NCBI RefSeq assembly: GCF_021917145.1
Contig: NC_061080.1
Span: 4,191,693 to 4,255,692, forward strand
Direction: 5' to 3'
Source of the DNA: Hypomesus transpacificus
Taxonomy: Eukaryota; Chordata; Actinopteri; Osmeriformes; Osmeridae
DNA: 64,000 bases
Positions 1 to 11,497 of the stretch are shown here, in pieces. Made by a program: the position numbers and the translations under genes. The notes beneath the pieces were generated by a model. The model was not told the origin of the DNA, did no database searches, and worked only from the letters and a program-made list of their open reading frames with translations. Numbering within the stretch: position 1 is the first letter of the stretch; every line of letters begins with the position of its first letter.

Positions 1-739
1 GGCCTGCAGACTGGTGTCTCTGGGTGTTGACGTCACCATGACGACATCTAAGCAGATTGAATAAATGATGGTGATGGATGACAGAGGGAGTAGAACGGTA
101 AATGGCATGAGACCAGGCCCAGCGGTCGAACTAGATACTTCAAATATCAACTGAGAGTGTGAGAACTGTGTTTAAGGAGAACGAGGGGAACATGCATGAG
201 GCTTGTTATTATGCCAGTTACTCAGAGCTTCCCCTTCATTGTCATGTTAAAAGACCCAAGAAGTCGGTGTGAAAACAAACTGGAAAACAAGCCAACAGTG
301 TATATCATGTATTTACAACAAAGTATTACTTTCACCCATGTGATCGAGTCCATTAAAAAGGCCGTCCTCCGCCTCGTGTAGTGTTGACAGGTGCAGCGCA
401 GACCGCTTGATTTGAGCTTCAGGATTCGACGGGATCACAGTGAAAGGCGGTGGGTGCAATAGTCACCCGCAAAAAGGTGCGCGCGTATGTGGATGGGGTT
501 TGAAAACGAGCACGCACCAAGTCGGCTTTAGCGCCGCTGACTAACCCCACCCCACCTCAAACAGCTGCATCCTCAGGCAGACCACGTCCTCCGTAGCAGC
601 CCCCCCGCCCCCTTACACGGTGCCCCTGTGAGTCCGCTCACCCACAGCCCCCCCCCCCCCCCCTTGAGGGAAGGGAATAGGAGGAGCAGACGAGCGAGGC
701 TGGGTTACTCGTGCACTCGTTCCTTCCTCCCTCCATCCC
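1..739. other. 3' flank / probable 3' UTR of rab40c
   Basis: No coding exon was recognised. The stretch is probably the 3' UTR of rab40c, which would run off the left edge. I see no minus-strand AATAAA here. A C16 tract lies at about 648-663 and CpG-containing sequence at 440-560. Confidence 0.4.
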
Positions 740-2704
740 CTACGATATCTTACAGTTGATTTTGCTGGAGGAGCTCTTCGGGGGGCTCTGCGGGGGACGG
801 AAGGACTTGGACCTCTTGAGGCTGTTGCCCTTGCCGCTGTTGGAGCCCGCGCCGCCGCCGGCCCCGCCCCCGGCCGGGTGGTTGGCCACAGAGTAAGAGC
901 GTCCGTGCATCATGACGGCGTTCATGCCGTTGGCCACGGAGAAGGACTTGAGGTGGGACTTGATGGCGACGGGGAGGGGCAGCTTGTCGATGAGGTGGAC
1001 GGGCGTGCAGGACACGATGGAGCGGCAGCAGAGGTCCTGCAGGCTGAACACTGCGGGGAAAGAGGAGGGGGGGGGGGGGATAGAGGCCAGACCACAGGAT
1101 TGTCAGAGACTGTGAATATTGTAATGTTTTTTTTTTTGAAACTTGAAGACTTCACAGTACTTAAATACATGCTGGTACTTGGTTAAACAAAGGTACGAGT
1201 ACCTGACCCTCATATCCCTGTAACACACCCTGGCCCCCTGATAGGTGATATCCTACTAATCACAAACCCACCGTGTTCCCCCTCTCCATCCCCCACGACC
1301 CAGACCAGACCCTCCCGCCACCCCTCGGTCCCCCTCCCCCCGGTCCTCCTCACCTCGGTTGGGCTTCCAGAACTTCTCCATGCCGTGCCTCATGAGCACA
1401 ATGCGTGACAGTTCCGTAAACGACTCGATGACGTTGAAGTTGCAAAGGGGGCTGACCTCGAAAAAGGTCATGCCGTTCTTCTCAGCGTACGCCCGCGCCT
1501 GCTCCGTGGGCACCTGCCGCTTGAACGCCAGGTGGAGACGGTTGCCCACCAGGATGCGGGGAACGCCAGGGGCATGCTGGAGAAGAGGGGGGGAGAAAGA
1601 ACCAGGGATGGTTGGAGTTTGGCCTTTTGCATTTTTTTTGCACCACCCTCTGGTTAACATCTCACTGCCTTCCACAGCTCATGTCGACGGTCCAGTTTTG
1701 CAATACGAGTAAACTGTCAGTCTCTCTTTCGGCACGGGAAATGGATTAGCCATGGAAATGGAAAATAGTGATCCCTCCCGACCCCCAGTGACTGAATGTG
1801 AATAGGAGATTGGACTACTGTGAGAGCGTTCTTGTTTTGGCGCAGTGTCACCCAACCAACGTGTTAAAAGAGTTTACCTCGTCAATCTCTCGGATCCAGC
1901 GGTCGATGCCATCGAACGACCAGCCGTTTGTGATGTCATACACCAACAGGATTCCCTGTGGAAGGAACAAACATGAGATGATACTATGATATGTACAGGA
2001 CAGACAAATATCAACTTGGAGAGAGCAACGGTCCTCTCACCTGGGCCCCACGAGAATAGGATCTGAAGATGGTGCAGAATCTGCCTTGGCCAGAGGTATC
2101 CCTGTTCAACACAGAATTAGTGAGATTGAAGTTAAGATTCAACGCTGAGATTCAACCCAGAATGCCAGGCAACTCTAATCTCTCCTGTGTTTGGTTTCAT
2201 TACTTACCACAATTCTAACTTGACTCTCCTTCCATCCAGTAGGATTGTAGTGGTTTTATAGTCAATCCCTGAGTGCAAAACAAGAATTAGAACAAATATT
2301 TTTGTGAATTAGCACTTTGTAACCAGCCATAATCAGTCAATCCCATTGAATTTAAAAAGCAAATTCTTAGGAGTGTTAACCAAACTGATCTATGACAAAA
2401 AAATCAATTTTGGAGCACTGAGATAATGACGCACTACAAACATGAAGCATATACCCATGACAAGACTAATGATTGTATTTATGCAGATTCATAGGCCCAA
2501 GAAAACTTCAAAATGCTATTCACCACCCGACCTACAGTACTCCAGTGCTGTCCCGCACTCACCACTGCTGTAGGCGTAGGGCGATTCCACCGACCCATCC
2601 TGCAAGCTTTCCAGAATCTCTCCCTTCCCAACATCACTGTCCCCCACCAGTAAAAACTTGAGTAGATAGTCGTAACTTTTGACAGGACTGCCCTGAGCGC
2701 CCAT
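740..2704 (-). CDS. rab40c: Rab40c, SOCS-box Rab-like GTPase (6 coding exons)
   Basis: Rab40 proteins are small GTPases with a C-terminal SOCS box that recruits Elongin B/C-Cullin5 to form a membrane-associated ubiquitin ligase (family knowledge). Coding exons on the minus strand are 2563-2704, 2208-2268, 2041-2101, 1878-1955, 1354-1576 and 740-1050, with matching phases, giving 291 aa (human RAB40C is about 281). The sequence shows [17 protein letters not shown] at the start, the P-loop [18 protein letters not shown] (switch II), the VGNRLHL variant of NKxD, and [14 protein letters not shown] opening the SOCS box. It ends in NCKIS, whose cysteine can be prenylated. The start at 2704 was chosen because known Rab40c begins there; an in-frame ATG at 2716 adds four residues. 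A Gly/Ala/Pro-rich insert of about 15 residues lies after the SOCS box. Lys-Ser-Tyr-Asp-Tyr and the Arg-Ile-Leu-Val-Gly-Asn block favour Rab40c over Rab40b. Confidence 0.93.
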
Positions 2705-3470
2705 GATGCCACGCATTGGGTCTGATTGAGAGTTGAGCTTGTCGCTCAGATTCCTGTCCTGGGATCACTTGATTTGAAATATAAATGGCCCAAATGGCTA
2801 GCTACTAGTTGGAGTTAGCTATCTTTGTAGCTTAGAAAGACATGAGCTATGATAGCTAGCTAGCTATACTATGCAAATAAGATATACATTTAGAAATATA
2901 TATAGAAAGACAATGGTTTGAGATTGTACATCTAACACAATTCCAATAACAGTAAATTTGCAAACGCTAGTTGTTAACGTTAGTTGTCCATGTTCTTGCT
3001 ACTACTAGCTTAGCTGTCAAAACAATGTCGTATGTGGCTGGGACGCGCAGGGCTACAGTTGTGAGAGCCATTCTGTAAGCAATAAGCGTGTCCACAACAT
3101 ATCGAATAAGACGGATTTTAAGAATATTGCGCTTTGTTTCTGTAGCAAGTTAATAACGTTATAAAACTACATGGCCAAAATGTTCGCGTATAGTCGTAAA
3201 ACAAACATATTGTTAGCCAGCTAGCTAGCATAACCTCTTGGTTGCGTTGGAACTTCCTGAGTTTACTGTCCAACTTCCGGCATACGTTCCCTTCGAAAAA
3301 AAAATGGTTCAGAAAAAATTTACATAGTAAAAAATCTGGTTTGTGTGTGCAGCTCGATTTTGAGTCCTTGCTTTGTGATTTGGCTGACATGAACGCAACC
3401 CATGAATATATTTGATTTGAATGGTAACATTTATGATTATGCATCTCGGAGTGGACTTCGAGACTTCGAG

Positions 3471-4369
3471 TAGACCAATTATTTGTTTGAAAACATTCGG
3501 GATGCGTGCGCAGCATGGTGGCAGAAAACCGGGAGATAGCCTTTATAATGGCTAGAGAATTACACGGATTATACAAATAGTTAGATTTAAAAAGACCAAA
3601 AAGGTCGAGGAGGACAGCTTATAAGAGAGAAAGCCATTCCCCATTGATCTGTCACATCAGAATTTTGATTTCACAAAAATCTTGAAATTTGAGTGAGAAT
3701 GTCGCCCGGTAGACCGCATGAATGTTATCGCGTCATGTCTCAAAGTTAATAATTTTACAGTTTTACAGTCAATTCTACGTCTAAAAAGTTGAGCGGGGCA
3801 GCTTTCAAGAGCTATGGGAATTCTGCTTTTAACCAGCTAGTCCGATTATTTTGGTGATTTGTGTAAATTTAGCCTGGCTGCCAGCCCAACTTCTCCCCGC
3901 CCACAAAAAAATTTGGTCGGGAAGTTGGGTCTGGAGAGTCTCGTATAGACCAATTATTTGTTTGTAAACAATCGAGATGCGCGCGCACTGTGGCTGCAGA
4001 AAACCGGGAAAGGATAGCATTTTAAATGGCAAAAGGACCACACGGATAATACAAATAGGTAGATTTAAAAAGACCAAAAGCGTCGAGGAGGACATGCCTC
4101 TAGGAGAGAAAGCGATTACCCAATGATCTGTCGCATCAGAATTTTGATTTGGGTCACGAAAGTCTTGAAATTTGAGTGAGAATGTCGCCCGGTACAGACC
4201 GCATAGTCGAGCGGCAACCATGTCTTCACGTCATGTCACAAAGTTCATAATTTTACACTTTTACAGTCAATTCTACATTTAAAAAGTCGAGCAGGGCAGC
4301 TTTCAAGAGATATGGGAATTCTGCTTTTATAGTCAGCTGGTCCGATTATTTTTCTGATTTGTTTAAACT
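3471..4369. repeat. Diverged direct repeat A (copies 3471-3867 and 3945-4369)
   Basis: Two copies of about 400 bp both start with TAGACCAATTATTTGTTTG. They share AGATTTAAAAAGACCAAAA, a run around GTGAGAATGTCGCCCGGTA, and the end AGCTTTCAAGAG(C/A)TATGGGAATTC. They differ by point changes and small indels, so the duplication is not recent. The spacer between them (about 3868-3944) holds an inverted pair CCCAACTTC / GAAGTTGGG. The repeat could be a local duplication or two copies of a dispersed element; I do not recognise a family. Confidence 0.75.
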
Positions 4370-5616
4370 GGCAATCTGAGTGAGACTACATCCCAGTTAC
4401 ACTGTTTTGACGTTAGCCTCAGTCAGACTCGCTCACTGGCAGTGTGCACAATGTTGTATTTCACTCCATTCTACACCAGAAACGTCAGGGAGGACTGCCT
4501 AATGTAGATACGAGTCTGGTGAAGATTCTCGGATTTCTTTAACCTGTCTGTTTCATTTGTCATTTGCCTGAGAAAGCGACCTCCGTTAGCCAGGCTAGTT
4601 TTGCCCGATCACTTGGACAGGCTATTTAAGGGTATCGGTGTCAAGTGACTTTTGTGCATAGACAAGTGAACGTAAATGTATTTGTCCAAAGGCCAAGAGC
4701 CTCAAAAAGTTAATATCAAGCCCTGCAATCCAGTGGCCAGAGATATATGATGACCTGAATGACACTCCAAGAGTAATAGAACGGGGAGAAGTTTGTCTTT
4801 TGCAACCCACATGCGCAGTTGAGCCTGCTTGACAGTTGTGTGACGTAGGGTGATAATTGGTCTATTGGGACCAACTACATAAAACCAGGATCTGGGCGGA
4901 CCAATGAAATTGCCAGGGCGGGCTTTATACGATGATGGACAGATGATCAACAGTAACGTAATCAACAACGTCACGAAAGAGCCCTTGGGTTGAATTTGTT
5001 TTCAACAAACAACATATTACGTTGCTCTGATTGGTTGTAGGTCTATCCAATTGAGCGAAGAGGCGTTTGTTTTACGAGTTCGGTTGAAACACGCCCCATA
5101 GTCACAGCCCAACGGAGAGTTTTCAGACTCATATTCTGACTAGAATTATGAGTATGACAACGTCAGGCTAGTGTAAACTGGACATCTGAGTGAAACTGCG
5201 TCCCCGTTACAGTGTTTTGACGTTAGCCTAAGTCAGACTCAGGTCGCTCACTGGCAGGTCACTAGCCAGCATCTCAGATTTCTTTAACCAAGCCTGTTTC
5301 ATTGGTCATTTGCCTGAGAAAATGATCTCCGTTAGCCAGGCTAGTTTTGCCCAATCACTTGGTCAGGCTATTAGTTAAGGTATCGGGGTCAAGTGACTTT
5401 TGTGCATGGACAAATTAAACGTAAATGTCCTTGTCCAAAGGACAAGTGCCTCAAAAAGTTAATGTCAAGTCCTGCAATCCAGTAACCAGAGATATATGGT
5501 CGACCTGATGGACACTCCAAGTATAGGCCTAGGAGAAGTTTGTCTTTTGCCTCCGACATGCGCAGTTGAGCTTGCTTGACAGTCGTTTGAAGTAGGGTGT
5601 TAATTGGTTTATTGGT
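4366..5616. repeat. Diverged direct repeat B (copies 4366-4862 and 5174-5616)
   Basis: Two copies of about 450-500 bp share GTTTTGACGTTAGCCT, CAAGTGACTTTTGTGCAT, CCTCAAAAAGTTAAT, CAGAGATATATG and ACATGCGCAGTTGAGC. Copy two ends about 55 bp upstream of the ZP gene TATA box, so one copy forms the proximal promoter region. About 310 bp of other sequence separates the copies. Confidence 0.75.
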
Positions 5617-5671
5617 TTAGCATAATTGGTATAATCTGCAGGTGAAATCAATTACCATCACTGTGTTGCGG

Positions 5672-5677
5672 TATAAA
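5672..5677 (+). promoter_or_regulatory. TATA box of the ZP3-type gene
   Basis: TATAAA in the context GCGGTATAAACGC lies about 60 bp upstream of the start codon at 5733. This would put transcription start near 5700 and leave a 5' UTR of roughly 30 nt. A sharp TATA promoter fits a strongly expressed tissue-specific egg-coat gene. Position only; no transcript evidence. Confidence 0.6.
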
Positions 5678-5732
5678 CGCACACAGAGCTTCGCTTCTTG
5701 TTTATCGTAGCAAGCTAGTGGTTGGTCTCAAA

Positions 5733-8700
5733 ATGGGGGTGAAAGGATTCTTGTTGCTTATGTTTATGATAACCTATGCCTACTGCCTTAAATTTGAAAA
5801 TGTTTTTGGGCAGTCACCTGAGGCCCTCTGGTCAGAGATGGAGACAGAAATTGAGCAAGATGAAGCAGCAAGGTTAGTACCTAAGCAATGGAAACAAGGC
5901 CATGAAAAGCAAGGCAGCCGTCCAGAACCCAAGAGAGTTCCAGAATTTGTGCCTATCGCAGCCTCTTCGGACCACATGTCTCTTGTTGCCCCTGGGAAGG
6001 ATGCCGAACCACTGCCTGACTCAGTAAAGGATATTCTGTTGGCCACCAGAGGTCCACCTACCCAAAGGCATCCCTGCAACAACCCTATTGACCTATTGTG
6101 CCATATTAATAGGATTTATGTTAGAGTTCAGAGAGAATTATTCGCCAGCCCTGATGCCTACAAGAACCTGAAGTTTGGGTCCTGTCCCGTCAACCAAGCC
6201 ACCGATAGTCACTTCTACCTGCTCTACCCCCTGATGGCTTGTGGTACTGTGATTAGGGTGGGTGATTTGAACTGATGCATTCGTTTTCACTGATCTTTGG
6301 TCAAACTAGATACATTCAGGTCTGATAAAGGATCATTGTGAACTGTTCACAGGCCTGCGGTGTAGTGACTACCACCCGTTTTCACTGATCTTCAGTCTAA
6401 CCTGAGCTCCCAAGATTAGGTTTCACATCAGATCCTTGCAGGTTAAATTCCTCCTTTTGGACTGGAACCTCAGCAGCAGACTCATTGTTCTTTTTTTCTT
6501 GTAGAGCCATGCTGACCGGGTGACTTTCACCAACAGGATCTCTTATAAACTGGAGTCTAAAGGTCCCATCGTGAGGGACTTCAACTTTGAAGTTCCCCTT
6601 GAGTGTAGTTATAATCGGTAAGATCCCACCCCACCCAATTGCCTTTCTACACATCATTTATTGCTTAAAAGAACATGCATACGTTATTGCAATGTCATCC
6701 ACAAGTACTGGAGTTGGAATAATATCTCCAGTTCTGACTGTGGGTTCCTAACACTTCCTGAAGTCAAACCAAGGGAAATGATCTCCATAGGGGAGCCCAT
6801 CCTTAAACCTTGCCTGATGCTGTTGTCCTTGCAGGTTCCATCTCTCTTACAAGGTTGGCTTCTGGCCCACAGTGAGAGGAGGAACAGTCTTTAGACCCCT
6901 CACTTCAAGGACCTGGGTCACCCTCACTGCCTATGATGGTAAGTGGGGAAACAAGACCAGAAGTACAGGGACGGATGGGAATTTACTAAACTATGACTTG
7001 GGCGTTTTAATGTTCTTGGAGGATGAGCCATGATTCTTTTTCAGTCCATGGGACCGAGTTGACTCCAGGTGTCGGCTACACGCTTGGACAGCCCATGTTC
7101 TTTGAAGCTATGCTTGACGCTGCGCTGGCTCAAAGACCTGTGAGGGTTTACGTCAACAAGTGCTTTATAACCATCTCTCCTTCGCTCACTTCTGTGCCAC
7201 AATATACAGTGATTGACAACACTGGGTAAGGCCCTCATTTGTCTGCATATACAATATTGGTGATTTTATAAATTGTCAGTCTAAGTTTGGGTTTTCTATC
7301 CCTTGGTAGTTGTATGGTTGATGGGCGGTACTCCCAGCAGTCACGATTCATCAGGCACACCACAAAGACCGTTTTAAAGTTTACGATTGGTAGCTTCATC
7401 TTTGAAGGGATGGCTCAAACGTCTACCCCGAAGGTATTTTTTTCTTAATCAAATGTATTCAATTATGTTGCTATTTTACAAATAAGAATTTTGTTGCATA
7501 GGAACTCTACATGCATTGTGATATCTCAGTGGGAGATGTTACCCCATCTGAAAGAGCAAAGTCCTGCAACTACAATCCCGGAAGCAAAACGTGAGTGTCG
7601 AAACCTGCTATGGTCAAAGTTGAAGGACACCAGGTACATTATTTATCCATTCTTGCAGGTGGACTGAGTTGTATGGTGATAATGCGGTCTGCTTTTGCTG
7701 TGACTCGGTCTGTCCCCCACCACAACCAGGTGGGTTTTGAATACTTGTGCTGTGTACATTCATTGACAACTCGTGTACAAACTAAATGCTGGCTTTGTTG
7801 GCACTAACTCTTGTAAACTGTCTCTCTAAAGCTTCACATATGATAACCAGTCACTCCTGGAATGTGGATGACCGGTGCATTCTCCCTACATGCCCGCACC
7901 CTCAGAGCCCTTCTGTTCCTCATCCCCAGTACCCGTCTCCTCCCCAGCACCCGTCTCCTCCCCAGTACCCGTCTCCTCCCCAGTACCCATCTCCTCCCCA
8001 GTACCCGTCTCCTCCCCAGTACCCGTCTCCTCCCCAGTACCCATCTCCTCCCCAGTACCCGTCTCCTCCCCAGTACCCGTCTCCTCCCCAGTACCCGTCT
8101 CCTCCCCAGTACCCGTCTCCTCCCCAGTACCCGTCTCCTCCCCAGTACCCGTCTCCTCCCCAGTACCCGTCCCATCCCCAGCGCCCGTCCCATCCCCAGC
8201 GCCCGTCCCATCCCCAGCGCCCGTCCCATCCCCAGCGCCCGTCCCATCCCCAGCGCCCGTCCCATCCCCAGCAGCCGTCCCATCCCCAGCAGCCGTCCCA
8301 TCCCCAGCGCCCGTCCCATCCCCAGCAGCCGTCCCATCCCCAGCAGCCGTCCCATCCCCAGCAGCCGTCCCATCCCCAGCAGCCGTCCCATCCCCAGCAG
8401 CCGTCCCATCATGCCCAGCAGCCGTCTCATCCCCCCCAGCACCCGTCCCATCCCCAGCAGCCGTCCCATCCCCAGCAGCCGTCCCATCCCCAGCAGCCGT
8501 CCCATCCCCAGCAGCCGTCCCATCCCCAGCAGCCGTCTCATCATCCCCAGCAGCCGTCTCATCATCCCCAGCAGCCGTCTCATCATCCCCAGCAGCCGTC
8601 CCATCCCCAGCAGCCGTCCCATCCCCCCCAGCGCCCGTCTCATCCCCCCCAGCGCCCGTCTCATCATGCCCAGCAGCCGTCTCATCCCCCCCAGCGCCCG

Positions 8701-11453
8701 TCTCATCCCCCCCAGCGCCCGTCCCATCCCCCCCAGCGCCCGTCTCATCATCCCCAGCAGCCGTCTCATCATGCCCAGCAGCCGTCTCATCCCCCCCAGC
8801 GCCCGTCTCATCATCCCCAGCAGCCGTCTCATCCCCCCCAGCGCCCGTCCCATCCTCCCCAGCAGCCGTCTCATCATGCCCAGCAGCCGTCTCATCCCCC
8901 CCAGCGCCCGTCTCATCATCCCCAGCAGCCGTCCCATCCCCAGCAGCCGTCCCATCCCCAGCAGCCGTCCCATCCCCAGCAGCCGTCCCATCCCCAGCAG
9001 CCGTCCCATCCCCAGCAGCCGTCCCATCCCCAGCAGCCGTCCCATCCCCAGCAGCCGTCCCATCCCCAGCGCCCGTCCCATCCCCAGCAGCCGTCTCATC
9101 ATCCCCAGCAGCCGTCTCATCATCCCCAGCAGCCGTCCCATCCCCAGCAGCCGTCCCATCCCCCCCAGCGCCCGTCTCATCCCCCCCAGCGCCCGTCTCA
9201 TCATGCCCAGCAGCCGTCTCATCCCCCCCAGCGCCCGTCTCATCCCCCCCAGCGCCCGTCCCATCCCCCCCAGCGCCCGTCTCATCATCCCCAGCAGCCG
9301 TCTCATCATGCCCAGCAGCCGTCTCATCCCCCCCAGCGCCCGTCTCATCATCCCCAGCAGCCGTCTCATCCCCCCCAGCGCCCGTCCCATCCTCCCCAGC
9401 AGCCGTCTCATCATGCCCAGCAGCCGTCTCATCCCCCCCAGCGCCCGTCTCATCATCCCCAGCAGCCGTCCCATCCCCAGCAGCCGTCCCATCCCCAGCA
9501 GCCGTCCCATCCCCAGCAGCCGTCCCATCCCCAGCAGCCGTCCCATCCCCAGCAGCCGTCCCATCCCCAGCAGCCGTCCCATCCCCAGCAGCCGTCCCAT
9601 CCCCAGCAGCCGTCCCATCCCCAGCAGCCGTCCCATCCCCAGCAGCCGTCCCATCCCCAGCAGCCGTCCCATCCCCAGCAGCCGTCCCATCCCCAGCAGC
9701 CGTCCCATCATGCCCAGCAGCCGTCCCATCCCCAGCAGCCGTCCCATCCCCAGCAGCCGTCCCATCCCCAGCGCCCGTCTCATCATCCCCAGCAGCCGTC
9801 TCATCATGCCCAGCAGCCGTCTCATCCCCCCCAGCGCCCGTCTCATCATCCCCAGCAGCCGTCCCATCCCCAGCAGCCGTCCCATCCCCAGCAGCCGTCC
9901 CATCCCCAGCAGCCGTCCCATCCCCAGCAGCCGTCCCATCCCCAGCAGCCGTCCCATCCCCAGCAGCCGTCCCATCCCCAGCAGCCGTCCCATCCCCAGC
10001 AGCCGTCCCATCCCCAGCAGCCGTCCCATCCCCAGCAGCCGTCCCATCCCCAGCAGCCGTCCCATCCCCAGCAGCCGTCCCATCCCCAGCAGCCGTCCCA
10101 TCCCCAGCAGCCGTCCCATCATCCCCAGCAGCCGTCCCATCATCCCCAGCAGCCGTCCCATCATCCCCAGCAGCCGTCCCATCCCCAGCAGCCGTCCCAT
10201 CCCCAGCAGCCGTCCCATCATCCCCAGCAGCCGTCTCATCATCCCCAGCAGCCGTCTCATCATCCCCAGCAGCCGTCTCATCATCCCCAGCAGCCGTCTC
10301 ATCCCCAGCAGCCGTCCCATCCCCAGCAGCCGTCCCATCCCCAGCAGCCGTCCCATCCCCAGCAGCCGTCCCATCCCCAGCAGCCGTCCCATCCCCAGCA
10401 GCCGTCCCATCCCCAGCAGCCGTCCCATCCCCAGCAGCCGTCCCATCCCCAGCAGCCGTCCCATCCCCAGCAGCCGTCCCATCCCCAGCAGCCGTCCCAT
10501 CCCCAGCAGCCGTCCCATCCCCAGCAGCCGTCCCATCCCCAGCAGCCGTCCCATCCCCAGCAGCCGTCCCATCCCCAGCAGCCGTCCCATCCCCAGCAGC
10601 CGTCCCATCCCCAGCAGCCGTCCCATCCCCAGCAGCCGTCCCATCCCCAGCAGCCGTCCCATCCCCAGCAGCCGTCCCATCATGCCCAGCAGCCGTCTCA
10701 TCCCCAGCAGCCGTCCCATCATGCCCAGCAGCCGTCCCATCATGCCCAGCAGCCGTCTCATCATCCCCAGCAGCCGTCTCATCATCCCCAGCAGCCGTCC
10801 CATCCCCAGCAGCCGTCCCATCCCCAGCAGCCGTCCCATCCCCAGCAGCCGTCCCATCCCCAGCAGCCGTCCCATCCCCAGCAGCCGTCCCATCCCCAGC
10901 AGCCGTCCCATCCCCAGCAGCCGTCTCATCCCCAGCAGCCGTCTCATCCCCAGCAGCCGTCTCATCCCCAGCAGCCGTCTCATCCCCAGCAGCCGTCCCA
11001 TCCCCAGCAGCCGTCCCATCCCCAGCAGCCGTCCCATCCCCAGCAGCCGTCCCATCCCCAGCAGCCGTCCCATCCCCAGCAGCCGTCCCATCCCCAGCAG
11101 CCGTCCCATCCCCAGCAGCCGTCCCATCCCCAGCAGCCGTCCCATCATGCCCAGCAACCGTCTCCTCCCCAGGGCCCGTCTCGCCCCCAGGGCCCGTCTC
11201 GCCCCCAGGGCCCTTCGCACCCTCGGCGCCCACCTTCTCAGAACCAACCTAAGCGCCCACTTTTAATCGTACCACCTTTTGGGAAGAGTGACTATAAAGG
11301 ATTAGTTCCACAGACTCCATCTGAGGAACTTGTTGGCTCCATGGAGTTCTGGGATGAGGATGATTATGTATGGTAAGATTGTAAAGGAATTAATACAAAG
11401 AGCATTAGCATGTGTTGACATTTTCATAAAATTACTTTTTGTTTTTTTGTAGA
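5733..11453 (+). CDS. ZP3-type zona pellucida (egg-envelope) protein with giant C-terminal repeat array
   Basis: Predicted secreted egg-coat protein of about 1,582 aa; typical fish ZP3-type proteins are a few hundred aa. Exons: 5733-6257, 6505-6617, 6835-6938, 7045-7225, 7310-7433, 7502-7590, 7659-7729, 7832-11372, then 11453 onward. Phases match throughout. The signal peptide starts MGVKGFLLLMFMITYAYC. The ZP module spans about residues 115-402: HPCNNPIDLLCHINRIYVRV opens ZP-N, SHADRVTFTNR and GPIVRDFNFEVPLEC follow, then ZP-C with KCFITISPSLTSVP, ELYMHCDISVGD and VCFCCDSVC. Exon 8 continues in phase into roughly 1,085 residues of PSHPQQ-like repeats and ends in an acidic tail (MEFWDEDDYV). 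With the terminal intron spliced as drawn, the stop codon is split TG|A. I see no C-terminal membrane segment. Fish ZP1/ZPB-type proteins are known for Pro/Gln repeats before the ZP domain; here they follow a ZP3-type module. The paralogue cannot be named. The upstream GTG-led extension at 5718 was ignored. Confidence 0.88.
7905..11157 (+). repeat. Coding minisatellite, 18/21-bp units, in the ZP gene
   Basis: About 3.25 kb of tandem units, all multiples of three, encode Pro-Ser-His-Pro-Gln-Gln (18 bp) or seven-residue forms (His-His-Pro, His-His-Ala, His-Pro-Pro; 21 bp). By length this is roughly 170-180 units. They occur in order: about 14 Pro-Ser-Pro-Pro-Gln-Tyr units (to about 8166), a few His-Pro-Gln-Arg units, then mostly His-Pro-Gln-Gln with interspersed heptamers. 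No unit breaks the frame. Copy number in an assembly of such an array is unreliable. Confidence 0.95.
8560..9477 (+). repeat. Higher-order 537-bp duplication inside the coding array
   Basis: The order of variant units in about 8560-8940 recurs in about 9097-9477 at an offset of 537 bp (179 codons). Anchor: the CCATCCCCCCCAGCGCCCGT unit ends near 8640 and again near 9177. The following series of HPPQR, HHAQQ and HHPQQ units matches in order. This is best explained by an in-frame segmental duplication after the variants had arisen. Assembly duplication is the alternative. Confidence 0.8.
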
Positions 11454-11497
11454 TGCTGTCAGGAAGAAATGACAAGTGAAGTGGAACTTGTTTTTTA

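Larger units (their letters stand above)
2717..5670. other. Intergenic flank between rab40c and the ZP gene
   Basis: No protein-coding exon was recognised. The left part (to about 3100) is the rab40c 5' flank. The rest holds two pairs of diverged direct repeats (listed separately) and the upstream region of the ZP gene. Confidence 0.5.

Noticed and set aside
7786..7831. ATG at 7786 as the start of a separate repeat protein
   Set aside because: It lies in the intron before the CTCTCTAAAG acceptor. The ZP exons splice in phase into the array.
7905..11157. CRISPR-like array
   Set aside because: Units are contiguous with no unique spacers, in a eukaryotic coding exon.
7834..11266. Other frames over 1,100 codons across the ZP array, on both strands
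   Set aside because: Units are multiples of three without stops in most frames, so all are shadows. Only one plus frame is in phase with the ZP exons.
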